A stretch of 64,000 bases of DNA, taken from contig NZ_CP093340.1 of NCBI RefSeq assembly GCF_022637415.1, positions 2,852,001-2,916,000 of the forward strand, in the 5' to 3' direction. This document shows, piece by piece, positions 8,293 to 17,000 of this stretch. Both the position numbers and the translations under genes were made by a program. The DNA comes from Luteimonas sp. S4-F44 (GTDB lineage Bacteria > Pseudomonadota > Gammaproteobacteria > Xanthomonadales > Xanthomonadaceae). Numbering within the stretch: the first letter of the stretch is position 1; every line of letters begins with the position of its first letter. The notes below the pieces were generated by a model. It was given only the letters and a program-made list of their open reading frames with translations, was not told the origin of the DNA and did not search any database.

Positions 8293-9141
8293 TCACTTAA
8301 GCTGGCAGATGTCGAGCACGTGCATATCGGTGTAGTCGAGGTTCTCGCCGCCCATGGCCCAGATGAAGCAGTAGTTCGAGGTGCCGGCGCCCATGTGGAT
8401 CGACCATGGCGGCGACACCACGGCCTCGCCGTCGGCCACCACGATGTGGCGCTGCGCGTGCGGTTCGCCCATGAAGTGGTAGACGCGGTCGTCGGCGCCC
8501 AGATCGAAGTAGAAATAGACCTCGCTGCGCCGGTCGTGCAGGTGCGGCGGCATCGTGTTCCAGACGCTGCCCGGCTTGAGGATCGTCAGGCCCAGCAGCA
8601 ACTGCGAGGACGCGCACGTGGCCGGCACGATGTACTGGTAGATCGTGCGCTCGTTGCTGGTCGCAAGCGATCCGCGCTCGAGCGGCACCGCCTCGGCGAT
8701 CGAGATCTTCTTGGTTTCGAAGCGCGCGTGCGCCGGCGTGGACGCCAGATAGAACTTCGCCGGCGTGGCCGCATCGTCGGACGCGAACACCACCTCGACG
8801 CTGCCCATCGGCACGTACAGGCCATCCTTGGGCGAGAGCGCGTACGCGCTGCCGTCGACGGTCACGGTGCCCGGCCCGGCGCCGACGTTGACCACGCCCA
8901 ACTCGCGCCGTTCCAGGAACGGCCGACCCGCCGCGGATGCGGGTTCGGTCTGCACGGGCAGCGACAGCGGGTCGGAGACCGGCGACGCACCGCCGATCAC
9001 GAAGCGCTCGTAATGCGTGTAGCTCAGGCGGATCGCATCGTCGGCGAACAGGCCATCGATCAGGTACAGATCGCGCAGCGCGTCGTTATCGATGCCCTGC
9101 ATCACGCCCGGATGGGTCGCGTGGTAGGTCTTCTGGTACAT
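8293..9141 (-). CDS. kduI: 5-keto-4-deoxyuronate isomerase KduI
   Basis: 282-residue cupin-type zinc enzyme interconverting 5-keto-4-deoxyuronate (DKI) and DKII, a committed pectin step. The start at 9141 ([12 protein letters not shown]) matches the family N-terminus; longer in-frame starts give nonsense sequence. Likely metal ligands are the two His and the Glu in [12 protein letters not shown] (about residues 199-206) and the His in SIHMGAG (about 249). It is the first gene of the operon kduI-kduD-isomerase-esterase. An operator-like site with core ATGACACCG lies 49-66 nt upstream. Confidence 0.95.
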   Translation of the reverse strand: MYQKTYHATHPGVMQGIDNDALRDLYLIDGLFADDAIRLSYTHYERFVIGGASPVSDPLSLPVQTEPASAAGRPFLERRELGVVNVGAGPGTVTVDGSAYALSPKDGLYVPMGSVEVVFASDDAATPAKFYLASTPAHARFETKKISIAEAVPLERGSLATSNERTIYQYIVPATCASSQLLLGLTILKPGSVWNTMPPHLHDRRSEVYFYFDLGADDRVYHFMGEPHAQRHIVVADGEAVVSPPWSIHMGAGTSNYCFIWAMGGENLDYTDMHVLDICQLK

Positions 9142-9189
9142 GGCGGCTCCGAGCGGCGGAACGTCGGGAACGGGCATTCTAGGCCTTTC

Positions 9190-9207
9190 GGTAACCGGTG
9201 TCATACC
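9190..9207 (-). promoter_or_regulatory. Operator-like site upstream of kduI
   Basis: The minus strand reads GGTATGACACCGGTTACC. The core ATGACACCG is shared with four other sites in the window (12166, 16948, 26782, 29879), all in promoter gaps of the pectin locus. The partly dyad layout fits a LacI-family operator. Confidence 0.7.
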
Positions 9208-9364
9208 GCGCCGCGGCAAAGCGCTTGGTCGCGTCTTTGCGGAGGGTGCACGCGCGGCGGTCGGTCCCGCCGGGCGTACGTGGCAAGGCGCATCGCGCCC
9301 GAGTGGTCGGCGGGTGCCACGACAACGCGGCACCCTCGGCCTGCAGCGAAACCGGCCGGCGCCT

Positions 9365-10411
9365 TCAGTCCGGCGGCTGGCAGGAGTCGCGGACCACCAG
9401 GTGCGGTCGGACGCTCGCCAACGGGCGTGGTGCGCCCTCGGATTGGAGCAGCATGGCCGCCGAGATCCGGCCGGTGTCGCGGGTGTCGCGGCGCACCGAG
9501 GTCAACGGCGGCCACAGCCGGGAAGCCAGCGGGCTGTCATCGTAGCCGACCACCGACAGCTGCCGGGGAATGCTGATGCCCGCGCGCATCGCCACGCGGT
9601 AGACGCCGGCAGCCATCTCGTCGTTGCCGCAGAAGATCGCTGTCGGCCGCTTCTTCGCGCCGAGCAGCTTCTCGGCCGCGGCCACGCCCGATTCGAACGT
9701 GTAGCCGGCCTCGACGATCCGGGACTTGGGCATCGCCACGCCGCGACGCTCGAGTGCGGAGACGAACCCGGTCGAACGCTCGATCGAGGAGCGGTAGTCG
9801 CGGGGACCTGTGATCATCGCGATGTCGCGATGTCCCAGCGACTGCAGATAGTCGGCGACTTCGGCCGCGCCGTCGTGGTCGTGGGTGACAACCATGCGCT
9901 CGGGCGCGTCCATCGACACCGCAGCGATGCGCACGTAGCGGCAGCCGGTCTCGGCCAGCATGTCGGCCAGCGCCTGGTCCTCGGACACGCGCGGCACCAG
10001 CATCACCCCGTGCAGCTTCTGCTGCTGCACGAACCGGCGCACGCCGTCGATGTAGTTCGGGCTGCGGCTGTCGCAGGGATGGACGACCAGTTCGTAGCCC
10101 GAGTCGCGCAGGGTGTCGAGCGCGCCGTACTGCATGTTGACGATGAACTGCGCGGTCGGATTGTCGTAGACCATGCCGATCAGGAACGAGCGGCGGAACG
10201 CCAGGCCGCGCGCCAGCGGATCGGGCACGTAGCCGACCTCGCGCATCAGCGCCTCGACTTTCTCGCGCGTGTCCTGCCGCACCAGCGGCGAGTGGTTAAT
10301 GATGCGCGAGACGGTCTTCTTCGAGACCCCTGCCAGGCGGGCGATGTCGTTGATCGTGGCCGCGCGCGGCATCGTGCCGCCGCCCCGGATCGTCTTGTTC
10401 TCTGTGGGCAT
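9365..10411 (-). CDS. LacI-family transcriptional regulator (candidate regulator of the pectin regulon)
   Basis: 348 residues in the LacI plan. The N-terminal helix-turn-helix reads [19 protein letters not shown], followed by the hinge-helix region ([12 protein letters not shown]). The periplasmic-binding-protein-like effector domain includes [11 protein letters not shown] and [19 protein letters not shown]. Start choice is uncertain: ATG 10411 is used; ATG 10372 just before the HTH and ATG 10450 are also open. It lies downstream of the GH43 gene on the same strand and upstream of kduI, the usual position for a local repressor. Its likely effector is a pectin intermediate such as KDG, by analogy with other uronate regulators. 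Confidence 0.9.
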   Translation of the reverse strand: MPTENKTIRGGGTMPRAATINDIARLAGVSKKTVSRIINHSPLVRQDTREKVEALMREVGYVPDPLARGLAFRRSFLIGMVYDNPTAQFIVNMQYGALDTLRDSGYELVVHPCDSRSPNYIDGVRRFVQQQKLHGVMLVPRVSEDQALADMLAETGCRYVRIAAVSMDAPERMVVTHDHDGAAEVADYLQSLGHRDIAMITGPRDYRSSIERSTGFVSALERRGVAMPKSRIVEAGYTFESGVAAAEKLLGAKKRPTAIFCGNDEMAAGVYRVAMRAGISIPRQLSVVGYDDSPLASRLWPPLTSVRRDTRDTGRISAAMLLQSEGAPRPLASVRPHLVVRDSCQPPD

Positions 10412-10495
10412 CCGTGGTCCCCCAGGGGCCGGTTGTCGTGCGGTTTCCATTCTAGCGGCAGTTGTGCGAGGCCGCCGTCCGCGCCCCGGCCGTAT

Positions 10496-12115
10496 TCAGT
10501 CCAGGGCCCGGAAGCGGAAGTCGCGGAAATGGACCTGGCCCTGACCGGCAGCATAGAGCGCGGGCTTGAGCGCCAGGAAGCCGCCGGCGACGTTGTGGTG
10601 ATAGCCCGAGACCTCCATCTGCACCGGATACTGCTCCCAGCTGCGGCCATCGGCGCTGGTGTGGATGGTGACGATGTGGCGGTCGTTGGTCACCCGCAGC
10701 CACAGCCGGCCGCCCTGGCCCGCCGGCAGCCCGCCGCTGGGACGCTCCAGTCCGTAGCGGTGCATCACCATCCGTTCGCCGTTACTGCCCACGCCCACAT
10801 ACAGCCGGTCGCTGTAGAACAGCAGCGCCCCGCCGATCGCGCCGGGCTCGATCTCCATTTCGACCTCGAACTGGTAGGCCTTGTCGCCGGCGATCAGCGT
10901 CAGCGGCGACGCATCGCGCGGCGTGCGGCCCTTGCCCTGCACGGTCAGCGTGCCGTCGCCGAAGCGCAACCGCGCGTACTCGTCGGGCGCCGGATCGAAG
11001 AACGCCCACTGGTGACCCAGGCGGCCGCTGCGGAAATCGTCCGACAGCGCCAGGCCATGCTCGCCGACCGAACTGCCGGCCGGCTTGGCCAAAGGCTGGC
11101 CCAGGTCGCCGCCGCGGGCCACGAACCAGCCGTCGTCGGTCCATTCGATCGGCTCAAGCAGTGCCTGTCGGCCGAGGGTCCAGTATCCGTTCTCGTAGCC
11201 GTGGTAGATCATCCACCAGCGATCATCGGTGCCCTCGACCACGGTCGCATGGCCGCGCGACCACCACGGCTCGCTGCGATCGACCGTGCGCACGATCGGG
11301 TTGTACGGCGAGTTCTCCCACGGTCCGTGGATCGAGCGAGAGCGCGCAGTGATCACCATATGCCCGGTCGGCGGACCGGCGGTGCCGCCGACCGCGGTGG
11401 TCATGTAGAACCAGTCGCCGCGCTTGTGGATCTTCGGGCCCTCCTGCGCGTAGGCCTCGACATCCCAGTCCGGCGGGTACTGCCAGCCGTCGTAGACGTG
11501 CCGCGGCTCGCCGACCACCGACAGGCCGTCGTCGGCCAGCTGCACGTAATCGCCGCCGCTCAGGAACAGGTAGCGCTTGCCGTCCTCGCCGACCGCATGT
11601 CCCGGATCGATATAGCGGCCCAGGCCGATCTCGACCGGCTCGCTCCACGGCCCACGGATGTCGTCGGCCCAGACCACGTAATTGCTGCGTTCCGCGCCCT
11701 CGGTGCCGCCGGTGCGGGCCGGGAAATAGATGTAGTAGCGGCCGTCGTGTTTGACGATGTCCGGCGCCCAGATCGAACCGACATTCTGCGTGATCGCATG
11801 GCCCAGCGGCTGCCAGTTGACCAGATCGCGCGAATGCCAGAGCGGCAGGCCGGGATAGGCGTCGAACGAGGACAGCGTGAGGTAATAGTCCTCGCCATCC
11901 TTGAGTACCGACGGGTCGGGCCGGTCGCCGGCGAACACCGGATTGAGGAACGTGCCGTCGCCCAGGTCCGCCTTGCGCTGGTGCTCGATGCCGCGCGCCC
12001 AGGCCTGGCTGGCGGGCGCGGTGGAGGGGATGGGCGGCGCGGCGGTGACGCTGGCGGCCAGCAACAGCCCGGCCACACAGACGGCGGCTAGCCGCGGGGA
12101 ACGGCGCGAAGGCAT
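10496..12115 (-). CDS. Secreted family-43 glycoside hydrolase with C-terminal beta-sandwich domain
   Basis: 539 residues. The start at 12115 is set by AAGGAG about 7 nt upstream and a signal peptide (RRSPRLAAVCVAGLLLAASVTA). The five-bladed propeller catalytic domain (about 50-345) shows the GH43 Asp base in DRPDPSV (about 60), the pKa-modulating Asp in IWAPDIV, and the acid Glu in AQEGPKI (about 223). The C-terminal part (about 365-539, DDFRSGRLGHQWAFFD onward) is a concanavalin-like domain found in GH43 xylosidases/arabinofuranosidases. The enzyme probably trims arabinose, xylose or galactose side chains of pectin in the periplasm. An operator-like site lies 51-68 nt upstream, and the lacI gene follows 84 bp after its stop. 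Confidence 0.88.
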   Translation of the reverse strand: MPSRRSPRLAAVCVAGLLLAASVTAAPPIPSTAPASQAWARGIEHQRKADLGDGTFLNPVFAGDRPDPSVLKDGEDYYLTLSSFDAYPGLPLWHSRDLVNWQPLGHAITQNVGSIWAPDIVKHDGRYYIYFPARTGGTEGAERSNYVVWADDIRGPWSEPVEIGLGRYIDPGHAVGEDGKRYLFLSGGDYVQLADDGLSVVGEPRHVYDGWQYPPDWDVEAYAQEGPKIHKRGDWFYMTTAVGGTAGPPTGHMVITARSRSIHGPWENSPYNPIVRTVDRSEPWWSRGHATVVEGTDDRWWMIYHGYENGYWTLGRQALLEPIEWTDDGWFVARGGDLGQPLAKPAGSSVGEHGLALSDDFRSGRLGHQWAFFDPAPDEYARLRFGDGTLTVQGKGRTPRDASPLTLIAGDKAYQFEVEMEIEPGAIGGALLFYSDRLYVGVGSNGERMVMHRYGLERPSGGLPAGQGGRLWLRVTNDRHIVTIHTSADGRSWEQYPVQMEVSGYHHNVAGGFLALKPALYAAGQGQVHFRDFRFRALD

Positions 12116-12165
12116 GCGCATCTCCTTGAGAAAAGGGGCGAGGCGCCAACACGCCCGCGAAAAAA

Positions 12166-12183
12166 GATGACACCGATGGTCAA
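12166..12183 (+). promoter_or_regulatory. Operator-like site between GH43 and methylglyoxal synthase genes
   Basis: The plus strand reads AGATGACACCGATGGTCA, continuing ACCG. The arms ATGAC and GTCAA are spaced by 7. It lies in the gap between two divergent genes and could serve both. Confidence 0.65.
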
Positions 12184-12282
12184 CCGACCGTAGCAGAGCC
12201 ATCGCGCGCACGCATTCCGCAATGCGGCAGAGCGCGCAGCGCGTGCTAGCGTGCACACCTCCCGCCGCTGCCCACACCTGCC

Positions 12283-13152
12283 ATGCGACTCGGACTCGCC
12301 GCCAATCGACGCCACCATGCCGACCGCGACGCCGCCCTGTTCCGCTGGCTCAAGGCCAGTGGCGCGGGCATTCGCGAACTGGACATTGCGCTGCACATCG
12401 TCGGCCGCACCTTCGATGCGATCGCCGGTCACGGCGCGCTCGACGGTCACGCGCGCATGCAGCGGTATCCCTATGGTCGCGAAGGTGGCCTGATGAAGCT
12501 GGTCGCCGAAGTCGTCGGGCTGGGCGACGGCCGCACGCTCGACGGCGTGGTCTATCTGATCGACCCGGTGGACCCCTCGTCGATCTTCCCCGAGGCGGTC
12601 GCGCTCAAGCGTCAGTGCGTGATCCAGGGCAAGCCGTTCCTGTCGACCGTGGCCTCGGCGCGCGACTGGATCGAGAGCGAACGCCTCCATGCCGGCCTGC
12701 CGCCCGATCCCGGCGCCGACGACCTGCACGCATTCGAGACTCAGACTGTCGCGCTGATCGCCCACGACGCGATGAAGCCGCAGATGCTCGACTTCGCCGA
12801 CCGCCATTTCGAACTGCTGTCGCGCTTTCGCACCCGTGTGGCCACCGGCACCACCGGCCAGCGCCTCAACGAACTGGCCTGGCGCCGCGGCTGGCCGGTC
12901 GGCGAGGCCTGGGCGCAGCGGTTCAACAGCGGCCCGCTCGGCGGCGACGCGCAGATCGCCGACCTGGTGCTCGACCGCCAGTGCCGGCGCGCGATCTTCT
13001 TCGAGGACCCGCACGTCGCACGCCAGCACGAGGCCGACATCCAGTTGCTCGAACGTGCGGTGACCACGGTCACCGACGACGTCGCCTGCCTGACCTCGCC
13101 GCAGGTCGCCGAGCGTTGGGCCCAGGCCGCCGAAAAACGCACACCCCCTTAA
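12283..13152 (+). CDS. mgsA: Tandem-domain methylglyoxal synthase
   Basis: 289 residues, about twice the usual MgsA length. The C-terminal half is a full methylglyoxal synthase, which turns dihydroxyacetone phosphate into methylglyoxal and phosphate. It has AHD (160-162), the phosphate loop TGTTG (188-192), GPLGGDAQ with catalytic Asp222, and FFEDPHVARQH with Asp242 and His249. The N-terminal half (about 1-140) follows the same layout but is degenerate: AAN replaces AHD, VGRTFDAI stands at the TGTTG position, YGREGG replaces GGD, and LIDPVDPSS is retained. So it appears to be a duplicated domain with a lost active site. The gene is divergent from the GH43 gene, with an operator-like site between them. 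Its stop lies inside a repeated GGGGTCAGAG element. Confidence 0.85.
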   Translation: MRLGLAANRRHHADRDAALFRWLKASGAGIRELDIALHIVGRTFDAIAGHGALDGHARMQRYPYGREGGLMKLVAEVVGLGDGRTLDGVVYLIDPVDPSSIFPEAVALKRQCVIQGKPFLSTVASARDWIESERLHAGLPPDPGADDLHAFETQTVALIAHDAMKPQMLDFADRHFELLSRFRTRVATGTTGQRLNELAWRRGWPVGEAWAQRFNSGPLGGDAQIADLVLDRQCRRAIFFEDPHVARQHEADIQLLERAVTTVTDDVACLTSPQVAERWAQAAEKRTPP

Positions 13153-13177
13153 CCGGGGTCAGAGACGAATTTTGACC
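13149..13177 (+). repeat. GGGGTCAGAG element, single arm
   Basis: Begins TTAACCGGGGTCAGAG and continues ACGAATTTTGACC. It shares AACCGGGGTCAGAG with both arms of the hairpin at 31032-31086. The TAA stop of mgsA (13150-13152) is part of it. It looks like a dispersed extragenic element inserted or retained at a gene end. Confidence 0.6.
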
Positions 13178-13220
13178 GTCCGCCAACGCCAATGCGCGAT
13201 GGCGGGCCCCATTGCGCGCC

Positions 13221-14507
13221 TTAACCGGCGCGCAGCACCGCCGGCAGCCACAGCGACAGGCTGGGGAACAGGGTCACGATCAACAGCACACCCAAGCCGG
13301 CGAACCAGAACGGCCAGATCGTGCGCATGCTCTGCCCGACGGTGATCTTGCCGATCGCCGTCCCGATGAACAGCACCGAGCCGACCGGCGGCGTGACCAG
13401 GCCCAGGCCGCCGGTGAGCACCAGCACCAGGCCGAAATGGATCGGGTCGATGCCGTAGGCGCGCGCTACCGGCAGGAAGATCGGCGTGCAGATCAGGATC
13501 AGCGGGGCCAGGTCCATGAACGTACCGAGCAACAGCAGCATCAGCACGATCATCAGCAGCACCGCCAGCTTGCTGTGCGCGAACGACTGCAGGAACTCCA
13601 CCGCGGCACTGGGCACCTGGAGATAGGCCAGCAGCCAGCCGAACACCGACGCGGTCGCGATCACGAACAGGATCACGCCAGTGCTGCGCGCGGCATGGGT
13701 GATCGTTTCCACGAACTCGCGCACACGCAACTGGCGATACAGCACGATCGTCACCAGCAATGCGTAGACCACGGCAATCGCCGCACTCTCGACCGCGGTG
13801 AAGATGCCGGCGCGGATGCCGACGAAGATCAATGCGACCAGGCCCAGGCCCGGCAGCGCCGACACCGTGCGCAGCAGCACCGCACGCCAGCCGGGGAAGA
13901 TCTCCACGCCGTAGCCGCGGCGCCGCGCGACCAGATAGCCGGTGATCATCAGCGCCAGCGTCATCAGCAGCGCCGGCACGATACCCGCCGCGAACAGGTC
14001 GGCGATCGACAGCCCGCCGCCCGCGGCGGCCGAGAACAGGATCAGGTTGTGCGAAGGCGGCACCAGCAACGCGACCAGCGCGGCGGTGATGCTGACGTTG
14101 ACCGCGAAGTCCCGGTCGTAACCGCGCTTGACCATCTGCGGAATCATCGTGCCGCCGACCGCCGAGACGTCGGCGATCGCCGAGCCCGAGACGCCGCCGA
14201 AGAACAGCGACGAGAGGATCGACACCTGGCCCAGGCCGCCGCGCATGCGCCCGACCAGCGACGAAGCCAGTGCGATCAATCGCTCGGAGATGCCGCCGCG
14301 CATCATGATCTCGCCGGCGAAGATGAACAACGGAATGGCGATCAGCGAGGCCGAGCCGGTGCCGGCCGAGATCTGCTGCACGAGCACGATCGACGGCAGG
14401 TCCAGGTACACCAGCGTCGCCAGCGCGGCGGCGGCCAGCGCGAACGCGACCGGAACGCCGAGCACCAGCAATACGGCGAAGACGATGAACAGGATCGCGA
14501 TCGCCAT
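13221..14507 (-). CDS. dctM: TRAP transporter large permease (DctM family)
   Basis: 428-residue inner-membrane protein with about 11-12 hydrophobic segments. The opening MAIAILFIVFAVLLVLGVPVAFALA and the blocks PLFIFAGEIM, SSLFFGGVSGSAIADVSA and LGLVTPPVG are standard for TRAP DctM. It forms the sodium-driven translocation channel with the DctQ protein encoded one base upstream. Context with kduI/kduD/kdgK suggests the cargo is a uronate, for example unsaturated or saturated galacturonides. The stop is followed by the GGGGTCAGAG element. Confidence 0.93.
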   Translation of the reverse strand: MAIAILFIVFAVLLVLGVPVAFALAAAALATLVYLDLPSIVLVQQISAGTGSASLIAIPLFIFAGEIMMRGGISERLIALASSLVGRMRGGLGQVSILSSLFFGGVSGSAIADVSAVGGTMIPQMVKRGYDRDFAVNVSITAALVALLVPPSHNLILFSAAAGGGLSIADLFAAGIVPALLMTLALMITGYLVARRRGYGVEIFPGWRAVLLRTVSALPGLGLVALIFVGIRAGIFTAVESAAIAVVYALLVTIVLYRQLRVREFVETITHAARSTGVILFVIATASVFGWLLAYLQVPSAAVEFLQSFAHSKLAVLLMIVLMLLLLGTFMDLAPLILICTPIFLPVARAYGIDPIHFGLVLVLTGGLGLVTPPVGSVLFIGTAIGKITVGQSMRTIWPFWFAGLGVLLIVTLFPSLSLWLPAVLRAG

Positions 14508-14508
14508 G

Positions 14509-15027
14509 TCAGTGGACCTCCTCTTCGACGCGCGGATGCAGCGCCAATGCGAAACGGTTGAGCGCGAAGATCACCATCAGCGCGCCGCCGATCGACAGCG
14601 GCAGGTAGTTGATGCTCTGCGGCATCGCCGCGCCGGCGGCCTTGATGTGCAGCCCATCGAGCAGCAGCAGCGCCCCCCACCAGGCGATGACCGCGCCGAT
14701 CGCGACGATCACCAGCGGCACCAGCAGGTCGATGCCGCGCTTGACCGCCGGGCGCACGTGGTCGTGCAGCAGGTAGAAGCCGAAGTGCCGGTTGGTGTGC
14801 ACGCCGGCGGCCGCGCCCAGACTCATCGCGGTGCTCAGCAGCAGCAACGTGACCGGCTCGGTCCAACTGGGCGAATCGTTGATCACATAGCGGGCAAACA
14901 CCTGCCAGCCCTGCACGACGACCAGCCCGAACAGGGCGGTGGCGGCGATGGCGATGGCGAGTTGGGCGATCCGCTCGAGCAGGCGCCCGGCGGCGCCCAG
15001 CGGTGGGAGAGTCGAGGCTTCGGACAT
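14509..15027 (-). CDS. dctQ: TRAP transporter small permease (DctQ family)
   Basis: 172 residues with four predicted membrane helices (LAIAIAATALFGLVVVQGW; VTLLLLSTAMSLGAAAGV; LLVPLVIVAIGAVIAW; LSIGGALMVIFALN). The start at 15027 (MSEASTLPP) is preferred over longer in-frame starts whose leader is low-complexity. It contains the family block SWTEPVTLLLLSTAMSLGAAAG. One base separates it from the dctM start, and 17 bp from the dctP stop upstream, so it belongs to the same operon. Confidence 0.88.
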   Translation of the reverse strand: MSEASTLPPLGAAGRLLERIAQLAIAIAATALFGLVVVQGWQVFARYVINDSPSWTEPVTLLLLSTAMSLGAAAGVHTNRHFGFYLLHDHVRPAVKRGIDLLVPLVIVAIGAVIAWWGALLLLDGLHIKAAGAAMPQSINYLPLSIGGALMVIFALNRFALALHPRVEEEVH

Positions 15028-15044
15028 CGCGGGGTCCCCGTGTG

Positions 15045-16037
15045 TCAGGCGAAGTCGCGGATGCGACGGTAGAGGGTCTGGAGTTCGGGCTGGCGCAGGT
15101 AGCGCTCGCGCAGCGGCGCGGCCGCGGTGCGGAACGCGTCCATGTCGACCTCGTTGAACGCGATGCCGTAATCGCGGACGGCCTGGCGCGCGGTCTCCTC
15201 CGAGGCATCCCACAAGCGGCGCATCACCGGCACCGAGGCCCGCGCGGTGTCGATCAGCAGGTCGCGATCGCCCGGCGCCAGCGCGTCGAGCGAGCGACGC
15301 GAGATCAGCAGGATATCCGGCGCATAGGAGTGTTCGCTCTGCGACCAGAACCGCGCCGCCTCGAAGTGACGGCTAGAATGGAAGCTGCGCATGTTGTTCT
15401 CGGCGCCGTCGATCATGTGCGTCTCCATGCCCGAGAACGTGTCGCCGAGCGACATCGGCGTGGGATTGGCGCCAAGCAGCCGCATCAGGTCGATGAACAT
15501 GTCCGACGAGGCCACGCGCAGCTTCAGGCCGTGAAGATCGGCGGGTGTGCGGATCGCGTGCCGCGTGTTGTAGAAGCAGCGTGCGCCGCTGTCATAGACC
15601 GCAAGCCCGACCAGGTCGCGGCTGCCGAAGCCGTCGAGCACGGTCTGCGCCACACCCGCATCGAGCGCATGGCGCAGGTGCGCGACCGAATCGAACGCGT
15701 ACGGCAGGCACAGCGCGGTGGTCAGCGGAAAGGCATTGTTCAGCGCGCCGGCGTAGACGCGGGTCATGTCGATCGCGCCGAAACGCGCCATGTCGATCGC
15801 CTCGGCCTCGCGGCCCAGCTGACCGGAGTGGTACTGGCGCAGACGCACCCGGCCACCGGTCTCGCGCTCGAGTGTCTCGCCGATCCACTTCACCGCCTCG
15901 ACGGTCGGATAGCCGGCGACGTGCACGTCGGTGGCGGTCAGCACGGTTGCGCCGTCGTCGGCACGCAAGCCCGCGGGCAGCAACGGCGCGGCGCACACCA
16001 CGCCCATCCCGGCCAGAAAGCGCCGACGCGAGGTCAT
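15045..16037 (-). CDS. dctP: TRAP transporter substrate-binding protein (DctP family) with Tat-like signal
   Basis: 330-residue periplasmic binding protein. The N-terminus TSRRRFLAGMG is a twin-arginine-type signal followed by AAPLLPAGLRA. Family features include GQLGREAEAIDMARFGAIDM, the hinge block LHGLKLRVASSDMFIDLMRLLGANPTPMS with the conserved Arg that binds a carboxylate, and ETHMIDGAENN. Carboxylate binding fits a uronate cargo. Its start overlaps the stop of the upstream hydratase-like gene by 4 bases. Confidence 0.9.
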   Translation of the reverse strand: MTSRRRFLAGMGVVCAAPLLPAGLRADDGATVLTATDVHVAGYPTVEAVKWIGETLERETGGRVRLRQYHSGQLGREAEAIDMARFGAIDMTRVYAGALNNAFPLTTALCLPYAFDSVAHLRHALDAGVAQTVLDGFGSRDLVGLAVYDSGARCFYNTRHAIRTPADLHGLKLRVASSDMFIDLMRLLGANPTPMSLGDTFSGMETHMIDGAENNMRSFHSSRHFEAARFWSQSEHSYAPDILLISRRSLDALAPGDRDLLIDTARASVPVMRRLWDASEETARQAVRDYGIAFNEVDMDAFRTAAAPLRERYLRQPELQTLYRRIRDFA

Positions 16038-16885
16038 GCGACCGTCCCCGGCGCCTGGGGCGCGGCGGCCTCGACCTCGACGGTGATCGTGCCGTGGCCG
16101 TCGAAGATCACCTCGGCGCGCTGGCCGGGCGCGATCTCGTGGATACCGGTGGCATTGCCGGTCGCAATCAACTCGCCCTGGCGCAGCGGACGGCCGCGCC
16201 GCGCCGAGCGCGCCAGCGCGAACGCGAAGGCCGCGCGCAGACCGCCGGGCAGCGTGGTCGCACCGCCGCTGCCCACGACCTCGCCATCGATCCGGCTCTC
16301 GACGCGCAGGCGCGCCTCGTTCAGGCCACTCCAGTCGGCGATCTCGCCGCCGACGACCAGGCCGTTGTTGTTGCCGAAATCGGAGATCACCACGCGCGGG
16401 CCGAGCGCGTTGATGGTCGCCAGCGGGCTGCTGGCCACCTCCAGCCCGATGAACAACGTGGCCGGGTGCGCGGCGGCTTCGTCGGGCGTCCAGTCCAGCT
16501 TGTCGGCCGGCGCATCGGCATCGAGACGCAGCACGTATTCGGCCTCGATCGCACCGAAGCCACCGGCGAACACCGCGATGCGCGTGGCCTGCCCCGCCTG
16601 CTGCAGGTTGCGCCGGAAGATCGGGCCGAGCAGGCGGTCGTCGCCGGAGACGTCGCGCCGCTCGGCGGCGATGTAGCCGACCTTCCAGCCGACCACCGCA
16701 TCGGGCCAGGCCGCGATCGCGGCGTCCTGCACGGCATAGGCGTCGACCAGCGTCTCGGGAATGGCCCCCGGGAAGTCGGGAAGCGCGGCGCCGTTGCGAC
16801 GCGCGTGCCCAAAGGCGTCGACGATGCCCTGGGTCGGGTCCGCAGGATCGTCCTGCGCGGTCGGATGCGCGGTGCCGTTGTTCAA
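16034..16885 (-). CDS. 2-keto-4-pentenoate hydratase / fumarylacetoacetase-family protein
   Basis: 283 residues of the MhpD / FAH superfamily, which hydrates or cleaves 2-keto acids with a divalent metal. It shows IEAEYVLRLDADAP (metal-binding Glu residues), LFIGLEVASSPL, SDFGNNNGLVVGG and the C-terminal GELIATGNATGIHEIAPGQ. It is the first gene of the operon hydratase-dctP-dctQ-dctM, with an operator-like site 63-82 nt upstream. In a pectin operon it may act on a deoxy-keto sugar acid, but the reaction is not deducible from sequence. Confidence 0.8.
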   Translation of the reverse strand: MNNGTAHPTAQDDPADPTQGIVDAFGHARRNGAALPDFPGAIPETLVDAYAVQDAAIAAWPDAVVGWKVGYIAAERRDVSGDDRLLGPIFRRNLQQAGQATRIAVFAGGFGAIEAEYVLRLDADAPADKLDWTPDEAAAHPATLFIGLEVASSPLATINALGPRVVISDFGNNNGLVVGGEIADWSGLNEARLRVESRIDGEVVGSGGATTLPGGLRAAFAFALARSARRGRPLRQGELIATGNATGIHEIAPGQRAEVIFDGHGTITVEVEAAAPQAPGTVA

Positions 16886-16947
16886 ACTCGATCTCCTGAC
16901 CTGGTCATTGCTGCGCCGCAGATCGCGGCCGCTGGGGATGTCTTGTA

Positions 16948-16967
16948 TGGTAAACCGGTGTCATCTT
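16948..16967 (-). promoter_or_regulatory. Operator-like site between TRAP operon and esterase operon
   Basis: The minus strand reads AAGATGACACCGGTTTACCA. It sits in the 115-bp gap between two divergent operons and could control both. Confidence 0.7.
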
Positions 16968-17000
16968 CAATGTGCAGTGCGGCAAAACGCGTCGCACGCC

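Noticed and set aside
9140..12091. Plus-strand open frame of 983 codons opposite lacI and GH43
   Set aside because: No ribosome site, low-complexity translation, and two well-supported genes on the other strand.
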